A program made the translations under genes and the position numbers. The notes beneath the pieces were generated by a model. The model was given only the letters and a program-made list of their open reading frames with translations, was not told the origin of the DNA and searched no databases. 64,000 bases of DNA from Firmicutes bacterium AF25-13AC (lineage in GTDB: Bacteria; Bacillota; Clostridia; Lachnospirales; Lachnospiraceae): assembly GCA_003478935.1 (NCBI GenBank), contig QUFP01000014.1:1-64000 (forward strand), read 5' to 3'. Below, piece after piece: positions 52,952 through 61,379 of this stretch (its first letter is position 1; each line of letters begins with the position of its first letter).

Positions 52952-53878
52952 TTGAAAGAAATAAGTAAACCAAAAAAGAAAAAGAAGCTCGGAAAGAGCT
53001 ATAATTGGCAGTTCTGGGCAATTATTGCATTGCCGATGATCTATGCATTTGTTTTTGCCTATATTCCGATGGGTGGAATTATCGTTGCATTCCAGAAATA
53101 TTCCCCGAGAAAGGGAATCTTAGGAAGTGAGTGGGTTGGACTGAAGTATTTTAAGCAGTTCTTTACAACACCATCCAGCAGAAAAATTATTTTCAATACG
53201 TTATATCTTGGTATTTATAGTTTAATTGCAGGATTCCCGATTCCGATTCTTCTGGCAATTCTGTTAAACGAGATGAGAAGCAAGAAGTATAAGAAATTTA
53301 TCCAAATGGTTACTTATGCACCATACTTTATTTCTACCGTTGTTATGGTTGGTATGATGATGCGTATGATGGATATGCGTACTGGTATCATCAACCGCGC
53401 ACTGCAGTCAATCGGTATTGGTCCTATTAACTTCTTTGGTGAAGTTAATCTGTTCCCGTCACTTTATGTATGGAGTGGTATCTGGCAGGGTGCTGGTTAT
53501 TCTTCTATTATTTATATAGCAGCACTTGCCGGTGTAAGTCCTGAGCTTCAAGAGGCAGCTATCGTAGATGGTGCAAACCGTTTCCAGAGAATTATTCACG
53601 TGGATCTGCCGGCAATCGTTCCAACAATTATCACAATGCTTATCTTTAACTGTGCAAGCATTATGAACATCGGATTCGATAAGGTTTATCTGATGCAGAA
53701 TGATATGAATATAGACCGTGCAGAGGTAATCTCAACATTCGTTTACAAGGTTGGTCTTACGAGAGGTGATTTCTCATTCTCAACTGCGGCCGGTCTGTTC
53801 CAGTCTCTTGTAAGCTTTATTCTTCTTGTTATAGTAAACAAGATTTGTAAGACGGTAACAGAGACGAGTCTGTGGTAA
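52952..53878 (+). CDS. ABC permease, LplB type
   Basis: This 308-residue permease has a Lys-rich N-terminus and six predicted helices, beginning FWAIIALPMIYAFVFAYIPM. GGIIVAFQKYSPRKGILGSE and the EAA loop LQEAAIVDGANRFQRIIHVD are typical of LplB-type partners of long binding proteins. The start is TTG 52952 after AAAGGAGGT. It forms the import channel with the next gene. No ATPase gene is present here. Confidence 0.92.
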   Translation: MKEISKPKKKKKLGKSYNWQFWAIIALPMIYAFVFAYIPMGGIIVAFQKYSPRKGILGSEWVGLKYFKQFFTTPSSRKIIFNTLYLGIYSLIAGFPIPILLAILLNEMRSKKYKKFIQMVTYAPYFISTVVMVGMMMRMMDMRTGIINRALQSIGIGPINFFGEVNLFPSLYVWSGIWQGAGYSSIIYIAALAGVSPELQEAAIVDGANRFQRIIHVDLPAIVPTIITMLIFNCASIMNIGFDKVYLMQNDMNIDRAEVISTFVYKVGLTRGDFSFSTAAGLFQSLVSFILLVIVNKICKTVTETSLW

Positions 53879-53893
53879 AGGAGGGAGAAACGA

Positions 53894-54823
53894 ATGAGTA
53901 AGACACAGGTAAAATCAAACGACCGTTTTAGCAAGTTTAGAATGGAAAGCCCACTAGGCAAGTTTTTTACAATTTTGCTGTATGTGGTTATGACGATCAT
54001 TGTATTGATCGTGCTTCTTCCAGTACTTCATATCATTGCGGCATCCTTTTCTGATCCGCAGGCGATGATCAGCGGCAAGGTATCCTTCTGGCCGAAGGAC
54101 TTTACACTGCGAGGATATGAGGCAGTATTTACATATAAAAAGTTCTGGACAGGTTTTCGTAATTCCCTGTTCTACATGGTATTCGGAACATTTATCAACA
54201 TTGTAATGACACTTCTTTGTGCATATCCTCTTTCAAGAAAAGAGTTTACCGCGCGCAATAAGGTTGCAATGTTCTTCGTATTCACAATGTATTTCTCTGG
54301 TGGTATGGTTCCAAGCTTCATGCTTGTAAATGCACTTGGTCTTGTAGATACCATTTGGGCAATGCTTATTCCAGGCGCAATGTCTACATACAACATGATC
54401 ATTGCAAGAACATATATGATCAACTCCATTCCAGATGAGCTGTATGAGGCAGCCGAGATTGATGGATGTACACCATTTAAGTATTTGATTCGTATTGTTG
54501 TTCCGCTGTCAAAACCTATTATCGCAGTACTTGTTCTGTACTATGGTGTTGCAAGATGGAACTCCTATCAGGATGCAATTTTGTACTTACAGAAGGCAAA
54601 TTATTTACAGCCATTACAGATCATCCTTCGTGAGATCCTTATTATGAATGATATTGATGAGACGATGATGGGCAATGCCGATGCACTGGCAAGACAGAGA
54701 GGTTTGAAGGATCTTCTTCAGTACTCTGTTATCGTTATTGCGTCAGTTCCAGTTATGATAATTTATCCATTCGTTCAGAAATACTTCGTAAAGGGTGTTA
54801 TGATCGGAGCAGTAAAGGGCTAA
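53894..54823 (+). CDS. ABC permease, LplC/YtcP type
   Basis: This 309-residue permease has six predicted helices (LYVVMTIIVLIVLLPVLHII) and the loop LYEAAEIDGCTPFKYLIRIV. The segment IAASFSDPQAMISGKVSFWP and the end YPFVQKYFVKGVMIGAVKG are standard for the YtcP branch. AAAGGAGGGAG precedes the start, 15 bases after the partner gene. Confidence 0.92.
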   Translation: MSKTQVKSNDRFSKFRMESPLGKFFTILLYVVMTIIVLIVLLPVLHIIAASFSDPQAMISGKVSFWPKDFTLRGYEAVFTYKKFWTGFRNSLFYMVFGTFINIVMTLLCAYPLSRKEFTARNKVAMFFVFTMYFSGGMVPSFMLVNALGLVDTIWAMLIPGAMSTYNMIIARTYMINSIPDELYEAAEIDGCTPFKYLIRIVVPLSKPIIAVLVLYYGVARWNSYQDAILYLQKANYLQPLQIILREILIMNDIDETMMGNADALARQRGLKDLLQYSVIVIASVPVMIIYPFVQKYFVKGVMIGAVKG

Positions 54824-54837
54824 TCAATGAGAAATGT

Positions 54838-54855
54838 CAGAGCCAAAAGGCTCTG
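54838..54855 (+). other. Small hairpin between permease and fucosidase genes
   Basis: CAGAGCC-AAAA-GGCTCTG is a perfect 7-base stem with a tetraloop, placed just upstream of the TTGGAGGA site of the GH29 gene. It has no T run and may be an mRNA processing or stability element. Confidence 0.45.
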
Positions 54856-54871
54856 GCAGATTGGAGGATAT

Positions 54872-56179
54872 ATGTACCAGTTTAATCGTGAAGAGTACAA
54901 CAAGAGAATGGAATGGTATGTAGATGCCAGATTCGGAATGTTTATCCATTGGGGACTGTATTCAATTCCGGCAAGAGGCGAGTGGGTGCGCAGTGTTGAG
55001 GAAATTCCGAAGGAAGACTACATGAAATATTTTTATGAGTTTGATCCTAAGGATTATGATCCAAAGAAATGGGCGAGAGCGGCAAAAGAAGCCGGTATGA
55101 AATATGTAGTATTAACAGCGAAGCATCATGATGGTTTTTGTCTGTTTGACAGTAAGTATACAGAGTTCAAGTCTACTAATACAAAATGCGGCCGCGATCT
55201 TGTTGCAGAGTACGTAGAAGCAGTTCGAGCAGAAGGCTTGAAGGTGGGTCTGTATTTTTCTTTGATCGATTGGTATCATGATGATTTTCCACATTATGGC
55301 GATCGTCAGCATCCAATGAGAAATAACCCAGCCTACACGAATGAAAATCGTAATTGGGATAATTATGTAACATTTATGCATAATCAGGTGCGCGAGATTT
55401 GTACTAACTATGGCCAGATTGATGTGCTGTGGTTTGATTTCTCCTATGACGATATGATGGGAGAAAAGTGGGGTGCTACAAAGCTTGTAAATATGGTCAG
55501 AGAACTTCAGCCGCAGGTTATTATTGATAACCGATTAGAAGCAAGTGGACAGGGCTATGGCTCACTGGCAACAGGAAACCCAACTCCATATCACGGTGAT
55601 TTTGTAAGCCCAGAGCAGATTATTCCGCCACATGGTATTCGCGATGTAAACGGTGATCCGCTGAACTGGGAAGCATGTATTACGATGAACAACAACTGGG
55701 GATATTGTGCTAGAGACAAGTTCTTTAAGCCATCCTCAATGATCATAAAAAAGTTGGTAGAGTGTGTATCAAAGGGAGGCAACATGCTTTTGAATGTTGG
55801 ACCCGATGCATATGGAAACATCCCGCCTGAATCGATGCAGATTTTGAGCGAGATCGGTGCATGGATGAAGAAAAACAGTAAGAGTGTTTATGGCTGTGGA
55901 CTGGCAGGAATCGAAAAACCAGATTATGGCCGTGTGACAAGAAATGGAAATCTTTTGTATTACCACATGTTTGAAAATACGATGGGACCAGTGCCGCTTA
56001 CAGGAATTAAGCCAGGTACTATAAAGAAGATACGTCTTTTATGTGATGGAAGTGAGGTACCGATTTCTGACAGCTGGGTTCATACCGATTACCCAGATAT
56101 CGTGTTTGCAAATCTTGGACCAGATCCAGTTCTGCCAGATGCAGTAGACACCGTGCTGGAGGTTGAGCTGACAGAATAA
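54872..56179 (+). CDS. GH29 alpha-L-fucosidase of the second importer operon
   Basis: This 435-residue enzyme has MEWYVDARFGMFIHWGLYS, YVVLTAKHHDGFCLFDSKYT, GQIDVLWFDFSYDDMMGEKW with the nucleophile Asp, and GGNMLLNVGPDAYGNIPPES. It lacks a signal peptide, so it acts in the cytoplasm. ATG 54872 follows TTGGAGGA; the longer frame from 54827 overlaps the hairpin and was rejected. It releases fucose that FucI and FucA, encoded 6 kb upstream, can use. Confidence 0.93.
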   Translation: MYQFNREEYNKRMEWYVDARFGMFIHWGLYSIPARGEWVRSVEEIPKEDYMKYFYEFDPKDYDPKKWARAAKEAGMKYVVLTAKHHDGFCLFDSKYTEFKSTNTKCGRDLVAEYVEAVRAEGLKVGLYFSLIDWYHDDFPHYGDRQHPMRNNPAYTNENRNWDNYVTFMHNQVREICTNYGQIDVLWFDFSYDDMMGEKWGATKLVNMVRELQPQVIIDNRLEASGQGYGSLATGNPTPYHGDFVSPEQIIPPHGIRDVNGDPLNWEACITMNNNWGYCARDKFFKPSSMIIKKLVECVSKGGNMLLNVGPDAYGNIPPESMQILSEIGAWMKKNSKSVYGCGLAGIEKPDYGRVTRNGNLLYYHMFENTMGPVPLTGIKPGTIKKIRLLCDGSEVPISDSWVHTDYPDIVFANLGPDPVLPDAVDTVLEVELTE

Positions 56180-56211
56180 AGATTTAATGAGAAAGGAATG
56201 GTAGATAAGAA

Positions 56212-58794
56212 ATGCTGTTAGCATTAGAGCCGTCTTTGAAGGAAAAAATTGAAAAGCAGTATGAAGAGTGGATGGCTTGCTGTCCGAACAAAAAGAGAGA
56301 GATAGATGCGTGGATTAAAAGCGCAGATGAGGACGAGGCAGTCTGCATGAAGTACCTTTACGCATATATGCATCCGTGTGATATTGTATCTTATGATGTA
56401 GAAGTGATTGCATCCTATGTAAAGGCAACACTCGATATGTATGCGAATGTTCTATATGCAAAAAAGGTGCCGGCAGAGCTGTTCTTTACATATGTATTAT
56501 GCGTGCGTGTCAATAACGAGGATCTTGATAAGAGCCGTGAGTGGATTTACAGACAGCTTGTTGATCGTGTGAAGGATAAAAAGACAATGGTAGAGGCCGC
56601 ACTTGAGGTTAACTACTGGTGTTATGAAAAGGCAACCTATATTCCGTCTGATGATCGTACTCTGGCGCCATTTGGTATGTGCAATTCCGCTCGTGGACGC
56701 TGTGGTGAGGAATCAACACTTGCTGTATCTGCTATGAGAAGTGTTGGTATTCCAGCAAGACAGTGTTATGTTCCGCGTTGGGCACACTGTGATGACAACC
56801 ATGCATGGGTTGAGGTGTGGGCAGATGGCGATTGGCATTATCTTGGAGCATGTGAGCCAGAACCAGTACTTGATAAGGGTTGGTTTACTGCAGCTGCATC
56901 AAAGGCAATGCTTGTTCATGCAAAGGCATTTTCAGACCTGGAAAGCTCTGCAGAAATAGCCTACAAGACACCGCTTTATGCGCTGATGAATGTAACAGAG
57001 CGCTATGCAGATTGTGCGAAGCTGACTGTAACAGTAACTGATCATGGCGTACCAGTGCAGAATGTTTCTGTTTTATTCTGTCTTGTCAATTATAGTGAGC
57101 TTTTCCCACTTCATAAAGAAAAAACAGCATCTGATGGCAGTGTGTCCTTTATGACAGGTAAGGGTGATCTGTATGTATGCACCGTTTACAATGGAAAATA
57201 TCTTGGCCAGAAAATTGATATGAGAGAGCAGCAGTCTGTTGTATTAAAGATGGAGCAGGCAGCAGATCCAGAGAAGATGGAAGGCATAATCGAGGAGCGC
57301 TTTGATTTGAACCCGCCGATTGAGGCTATGCCAAAGAGTACTGGTGCACAGATGAAGAGTGTGCATGAGGCTCGCCTTGCTGAGTGTGAGAAGATTCGCG
57401 CTGATTATGAGGAAGGCTTTGTAAAGGAAGATAAAGACAGCAGTGATCCGTGGAATCGCTATTTTGTCAATGCAAGAGGAAACAGACAGGAGCTTGAAAA
57501 ATTCAGACAGATGACTGAGTTTACAGATGAGGATAAGCGTCTGATGCTTGATACGCTTCGTGATAAGGATTTTCTTGATACTACAGCAGAGGTACTTGCA
57601 TCATATTTGCGTGTTGCATTGCCATATAAGAACAATTTCTGTACAGAGCTTTACCAGAAATATCTGCTTGCACCGCGTGCTGGTCATGAAAAGCTTATGG
57701 GAAGCAGAAGCCGTATTGTTTCTTTGTTATCTGAAAAAAAGGTATTTCCACAGGATGGCACAGTGACTGCAAAGATGGTATGGGAGTATGTAAATCATGG
57801 CTTAAATACAGTGCCGGATTATGGAACAGGAAACTGGCCGGCAGAGGCAGATGGCTGCATAAAATGTGAGATCATTACCGAGGTTTCAAAGAGAGTTGTC
57901 TTTGTTGAGATTTGCCGTGCTATTGGTATTTTGGCACGCTTAAATCCAGTAACAGGAAAGGCAGAGGGCGTTTGCGAAAAGAACGGTGAGATTTGCTTTG
58001 AGTCTATGGAAAAGGAAGTTCAAAAGATAGATGAGCCAGAGAAGCAGGTAACACTGACTTTAGTAAATAAATCTGATCGTAAGCTTGAGTACTGGCTTCA
58101 TATGACGATTGCCCGTTTTGAAAATGATGTTTATCAGACGCAAAACTATGATGATCTTGCAATTGAGCCGGGAGAAGAAAAGGAACTTTCCTTGGCGAAA
58201 GGTGCTTACCGCATCATCACCACACAGCGTCAGATTGATGGTGGCGTCAGCTGTATCGCAAGTAGCTTTGTTATGAGCGAAGATCGTGTATTTGAGCTTC
58301 GTCAGGCACCGGCAAAGATTGCCGAAAAGTGCCATGAGGCAGAGCTTAGTGATGCGACAGTACAGCAGGTGACAGCAGAGGGAATGATGGTTGGTGATCC
58401 TGTTTTGATGACTTCACTTTATCGGGGACAAAAATCAATTCTTGTTTTTGCAGATCCAGGAAAAGAGCCGACAGAGCATCTGTTCCAGGAGATCCTTGAG
58501 TGTAAGGAAGCTTACAAGAGTCAGGGATACAGAGTTATAATTGCACTTGAGAATACGGATGTTTTAAAGAACGAGACATTACAGCGTGTACTTCATGCAG
58601 GATTAAATCTTGTATGCGTGACAGTAAAGAATGATGCATATTTGTATCAGCTGCATGAGGCACTTCATGTCGGAGACGAGCGTCTTCCATATGCTGTTGC
58701 AGTGAATACAGAAGGCAAGGGACTTTTTGCATTCGCAAACTATAACATTCGCACAGCATGGACATTGATGGAAATTCTTGATGCAAAGGGCTAA
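56212..58794 (+). CDS. Cytosolic transglutaminase-like protein
   Basis: This 860-residue protein has a transglutaminase-like core at about residues 125-240. The catalytic Cys is in NSARGRCGEESTLAVSAMRS and the His in DNHAWVEVWADGDWHYLG. The segment WHYLGACEPEPVLDKGW recalls the DPCE region of peptide:N-glycanases, but the usual Asp is not in place. A carbohydrate- or protein-binding-like beta domain follows (VTDHGVPVQNVSVLFC), then helical regions and a thioredoxin-like C-terminus without cysteines (GQKSILVFADPGKEPTEHLF). No signal peptide is seen. It follows the GH29 gene by 32 bases. A role in splitting imported glycopeptides is a guess from context. Confidence 0.7.
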   Translation: MLLALEPSLKEKIEKQYEEWMACCPNKKREIDAWIKSADEDEAVCMKYLYAYMHPCDIVSYDVEVIASYVKATLDMYANVLYAKKVPAELFFTYVLCVRVNNEDLDKSREWIYRQLVDRVKDKKTMVEAALEVNYWCYEKATYIPSDDRTLAPFGMCNSARGRCGEESTLAVSAMRSVGIPARQCYVPRWAHCDDNHAWVEVWADGDWHYLGACEPEPVLDKGWFTAAASKAMLVHAKAFSDLESSAEIAYKTPLYALMNVTERYADCAKLTVTVTDHGVPVQNVSVLFCLVNYSELFPLHKEKTASDGSVSFMTGKGDLYVCTVYNGKYLGQKIDMREQQSVVLKMEQAADPEKMEGIIEERFDLNPPIEAMPKSTGAQMKSVHEARLAECEKIRADYEEGFVKEDKDSSDPWNRYFVNARGNRQELEKFRQMTEFTDEDKRLMLDTLRDKDFLDTTAEVLASYLRVALPYKNNFCTELYQKYLLAPRAGHEKLMGSRSRIVSLLSEKKVFPQDGTVTAKMVWEYVNHGLNTVPDYGTGNWPAEADGCIKCEIITEVSKRVVFVEICRAIGILARLNPVTGKAEGVCEKNGEICFESMEKEVQKIDEPEKQVTLTLVNKSDRKLEYWLHMTIARFENDVYQTQNYDDLAIEPGEEKELSLAKGAYRIITTQRQIDGGVSCIASSFVMSEDRVFELRQAPAKIAEKCHEAELSDATVQQVTAEGMMVGDPVLMTSLYRGQKSILVFADPGKEPTEHLFQEILECKEAYKSQGYRVIIALENTDVLKNETLQRVLHAGLNLVCVTVKNDAYLYQLHEALHVGDERLPYAVAVNTEGKGLFAFANYNIRTAWTLMEILDAKG

Positions 58795-58923
58795 TTGAAA
58801 GAAATTTTCAAAAAAACGAAATTTGATCTTCCAATTTCTTGAAGATCGCATTATAATGGTAGCCGCAAAGGTCAGACGCTTGCGGCTGCCATTTGCTATT
58901 ATATGAAAGTGGGGAGATACATT

Positions 58924-60279
58924 ATGGTATCACAGATTTTAGCTGTCCTTATTTTTCTCGTGATGTTCGCCCTGATCATTACTGAGAAGATAGAGAGACA
59001 CATTGTAACACTAGGCTGCGGTCTGCTTATGATCATTTTAGTATTCGGTATCACAATGCATAGCGGCAGCGCAATCATGGAGACGCTGAATATTGGAAGT
59101 ATTTTCACGGAGGACTTCTGGCATGCTTCCAGTGAGGCAGGAGAGTCTTCATCTGGAATCAACTGGTCAACGATCATTTTTATCGCAGGTATGATGATCA
59201 TGGTTGAAGGAATGGGAAAGGCAGGATTTTTCCGTTGGCTTTGTCTACAGATTGCAAGACTTGTTCACTATAAGCCAACTGCTGTATTTGTCACCTTTAT
59301 GATCATGTCATTTGTACTGGCTATGTTCATTGACAGTATTACAGTTATTTTGTTTTTGGCAGCAGTTACTATTGAACTTTGTCTTTTGTTAAAGAGCAAT
59401 CCGGTACCAATGATTATCGCAGAGATTTTCTGTGCAAATCTTGGTGGCTCAGCAACCATGTGCGGAGATCCGCCGAACATCATTATCGGAACCTCAATGG
59501 GCTACAGCTTCTTTGATTTCTTGACAAATACTGGTGCCATTGCAGCGATTTCACTTATTGTGGTTGTAGTTTACTTTTATTTCTGCTTCAGAAAGAAGCT
59601 TGTTGCGCCGGGAACAGCGCTTGTTGATCCGGCATCTTGTCCAGATCCAAATTCTGCCATTACAGACAAGAAGGAGTTTATTAGCAGCGTTGTTATTTTC
59701 CTGATCGCAGTTGTTCTTCTTGTTTCACATGCAAATACAGGACTGACAGTTGCTTTCATCGGTACATTTATTGCAATTATTACTTTGATTGTAGAGCATA
59801 AGTATGCAGCAGAGCTGTTAAAGAAGGTTGATTACAAGACACTGCTGTTCTTTGTTGGACTTTTCGTTGTTGTTGGTGGTTTGGAGCAGACTGGTGTTCT
59901 TACAGTAATTGCTGAATTTATCAGTAAGGTAAGTGGTTCCAACACAAAGTTAATGGTAGCAATTATCATATGGATCTCAGCATTTGCAAGTGCATTCGTT
60001 GATAATATCCCGTTTGCAGCAACCATGATTCCAGTTATCAGAAGCTTGTCAGCACTGCAGGGTGTTGATTTGGAGACACTTTCCTGGGCACTGGCAATGG
60101 GTACTGATATCGGAGGAAGTGCGACACCAATCGGTGCTTCCGCAAATGTAGTAGGTATTTCCGTATCTTCAAAGAATGGTCATCCGATTGGATGGGGCAA
60201 GTACTGTAAATATGCAGCACCGGCAACCATCATTGTTGTTTTGATTTCTATGCTGTTTATATTTGCCAGATATATGTAA
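58924..60279 (+). CDS. SLC13 / ArsB-type anion permease
   Basis: This 451-residue protein has about eleven membrane helices and belongs to the ion transporter superfamily that includes ArsB, NhaD and dicarboxylate carriers. The two re-entrant loops carry NLGGSATMCGDPPNIIIGTS and IGGSATPIGASANVVG, typical of this superfamily. The substrate could be a carboxylate, a metal oxyanion or sodium; sequence does not decide. ATG 58924 follows GTGGGGAG. A stem-loop of TAGCCGCAA and TTGCGGCT lies between 58858 and 58891 in the leader. Confidence 0.85.
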   Translation: MVSQILAVLIFLVMFALIITEKIERHIVTLGCGLLMIILVFGITMHSGSAIMETLNIGSIFTEDFWHASSEAGESSSGINWSTIIFIAGMMIMVEGMGKAGFFRWLCLQIARLVHYKPTAVFVTFMIMSFVLAMFIDSITVILFLAAVTIELCLLLKSNPVPMIIAEIFCANLGGSATMCGDPPNIIIGTSMGYSFFDFLTNTGAIAAISLIVVVVYFYFCFRKKLVAPGTALVDPASCPDPNSAITDKKEFISSVVIFLIAVVLLVSHANTGLTVAFIGTFIAIITLIVEHKYAAELLKKVDYKTLLFFVGLFVVVGGLEQTGVLTVIAEFISKVSGSNTKLMVAIIIWISAFASAFVDNIPFAATMIPVIRSLSALQGVDLETLSWALAMGTDIGGSATPIGASANVVGISVSSKNGHPIGWGKYCKYAAPATIIVVLISMLFIFARYM

Positions 60280-60357
60280 TATGATACCAGGGTCAAAAGG
60301 TCAGAAATCCGATGCAAGCTTGCTTCAACATCATATATTCAAGGTTTTATAAAAATA

Positions 60358-60386
60358 TTTACAAATTGACTTCAAAGTTATATAAT
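60358..60386 (+). promoter_or_regulatory. Promoter of the cytidylate-kinase-like gene
   Basis: TTTACA and TATAAT are 17 bases apart, about 35 bases before the start codon. Confidence 0.65.
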
Positions 60387-60421
60387 AAGGTAAATTAATT
60401 TTGTCGTCAGGAGGAATGGCA

Positions 60422-61024
60422 ATGAGTGATCAATTGATAATAACATTAGGACGTGAATTTGGAAGCGGCGGACATGCAATTGCAGTAGAGCTGGCAAACA
60501 GATATGGCATTAAGCTTTATGACCATAATTTGTTAGATGCTGTAGCAGCAGAGAAAAACGTAGATGTCGAGACATTAAGACGCTACGATGAGAAACCAAG
60601 AAGACTGCTGTTTTCAAGAAGCCAGAATGGTTTTTCAAGTTCTGCAGAAGAAAATGTAGCATTTTTACAGTTTGAGTATCTGAAGAAAAAAGCAGATGAG
60701 GGAGAGTCTTTCATCGTAGTTGGAAGATGCGCAGAGACTGTTTTGGGTGATCGTCCGAATGTGATTTCTTTGTTTGTTCTTGGTGATAGCGAAGTAAAGT
60801 GTAAGCGTGTCATGGAGATATATGATCTGTCTGAGCGTGATGCACAGTTTAAAATGGATCGTCACGACAAGTACAGAAAGCAGTATCACAACTACTACTG
60901 CAAGGATAAGTGGGGCGATTCAAGAGCCTATGACTTATGCATTAACAGCAGCCGATTGGGATTTGATGAGACAGTAAATGAGCTTGAGGATTATATCAAT
61001 CGACGCAGAAAAATGTTCAAGTAA
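60422..61024 (+). CDS. Cytidylate-kinase-like protein
   Basis: This 200-residue protein belongs to the cytidylate kinase-like family (AAA_26/CK2-like) common in Clostridia, distinct from true Cmk. The P-loop is LGREFGSGGHAIAVELANRY near the start. DHNLLDAVA and GRCAETVL follow, then ERDAQFKMDRHDKYRKQYHN, the lid region. The true substrate is unknown. ATG 60422 is 7 bases after CAGGAGGA; ATG 60416 is too close to it. It is a single gene followed by a strong terminator. Confidence 0.82.
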   Translation: MSDQLIITLGREFGSGGHAIAVELANRYGIKLYDHNLLDAVAAEKNVDVETLRRYDEKPRRLLFSRSQNGFSSSAEENVAFLQFEYLKKKADEGESFIVVGRCAETVLGDRPNVISLFVLGDSEVKCKRVMEIYDLSERDAQFKMDRHDKYRKQYHNYYCKDKWGDSRAYDLCINSSRLGFDETVNELEDYINRRRKMFK

Positions 61025-61107
61025 AAAGAAAAAAGACAATGAGTGACGTTCTGCTTGATTTTTAGGCTGAAATTTGGCATAATAATCAGCGGAACGGTCA
61101 TGCATAG

Positions 61108-61141
61108 AAAAAAGCCTGTTCCAAATGGAACGGGCCTTTTT
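61108..61141 (-). terminator. Bidirectional terminator
   Basis: AAAAAAGCCTGTTCC pairs with GGAACGGGCCTTTTT around AAAT. It can end the kinase-like gene on the plus strand and the small peptide transcript on the minus strand. Confidence 0.88.
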
Positions 61142-61202
61142 GTTTTGGTTAGGATACATGGTAACCCATACGTTTGAGTTACATGGATCAAGAGATGTCA
61201 GA

Positions 61203-61277
61203 TTACAGGCGCCCACAGATCCAGTCCCAGATCTCGCCCCACCATACACGGCATGGGGATGCAAAATAGAAATCCAT
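61203..61277 (-). CDS. Putative 24-residue Trp-rich peptide
   Basis: On the minus strand, AAAAAAGGAGGAAC is followed after four bases by an ATG and 24 codons. The product starts MDFYFASPCRVWW and ends EIWDWICGRL after a single Gly: four Trp, two Cys and a hydrophobic face. It has its own promoter (61323-61351) and a terminator (61108-61141), giving a transcript of about 200 bases. About 65 bases after its stop, GATCCATGTAAC and GTTACCATGTATC form a second hairpin. I do not recognise it. It could be a small membrane or signalling peptide, or the ORF may sit in a non-coding RNA. Confidence 0.5.
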   Translation of the reverse strand: MDFYFASPCRVWWGEIWDWICGRL

Positions 61278-61322
61278 AATAGTTCCTCCTTTTTTGTTAG
61301 TCAATGCTTCATTGCTGAGTTT

Positions 61323-61351
61323 ACAATATCACACATAACTAAGAAAAACAA
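61323..61351 (-). promoter_or_regulatory. Promoter of the small peptide
   Basis: On the minus strand, TTGTTT and TATTGT are 17 bases apart, about 45 bases upstream of the peptide start codon. Confidence 0.55.
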
Positions 61352-61379
61352 GCTTTTTCTGTGTACAGAAAGGATATGT

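Noticed and set aside
61125..61379. N-terminal extension of the HD-GYP frame
   Set aside because: It begins inside a terminator hairpin, crosses the promoter and ORF of the minus-strand small peptide, and has no ribosome binding site, while ATG 61380 has one.
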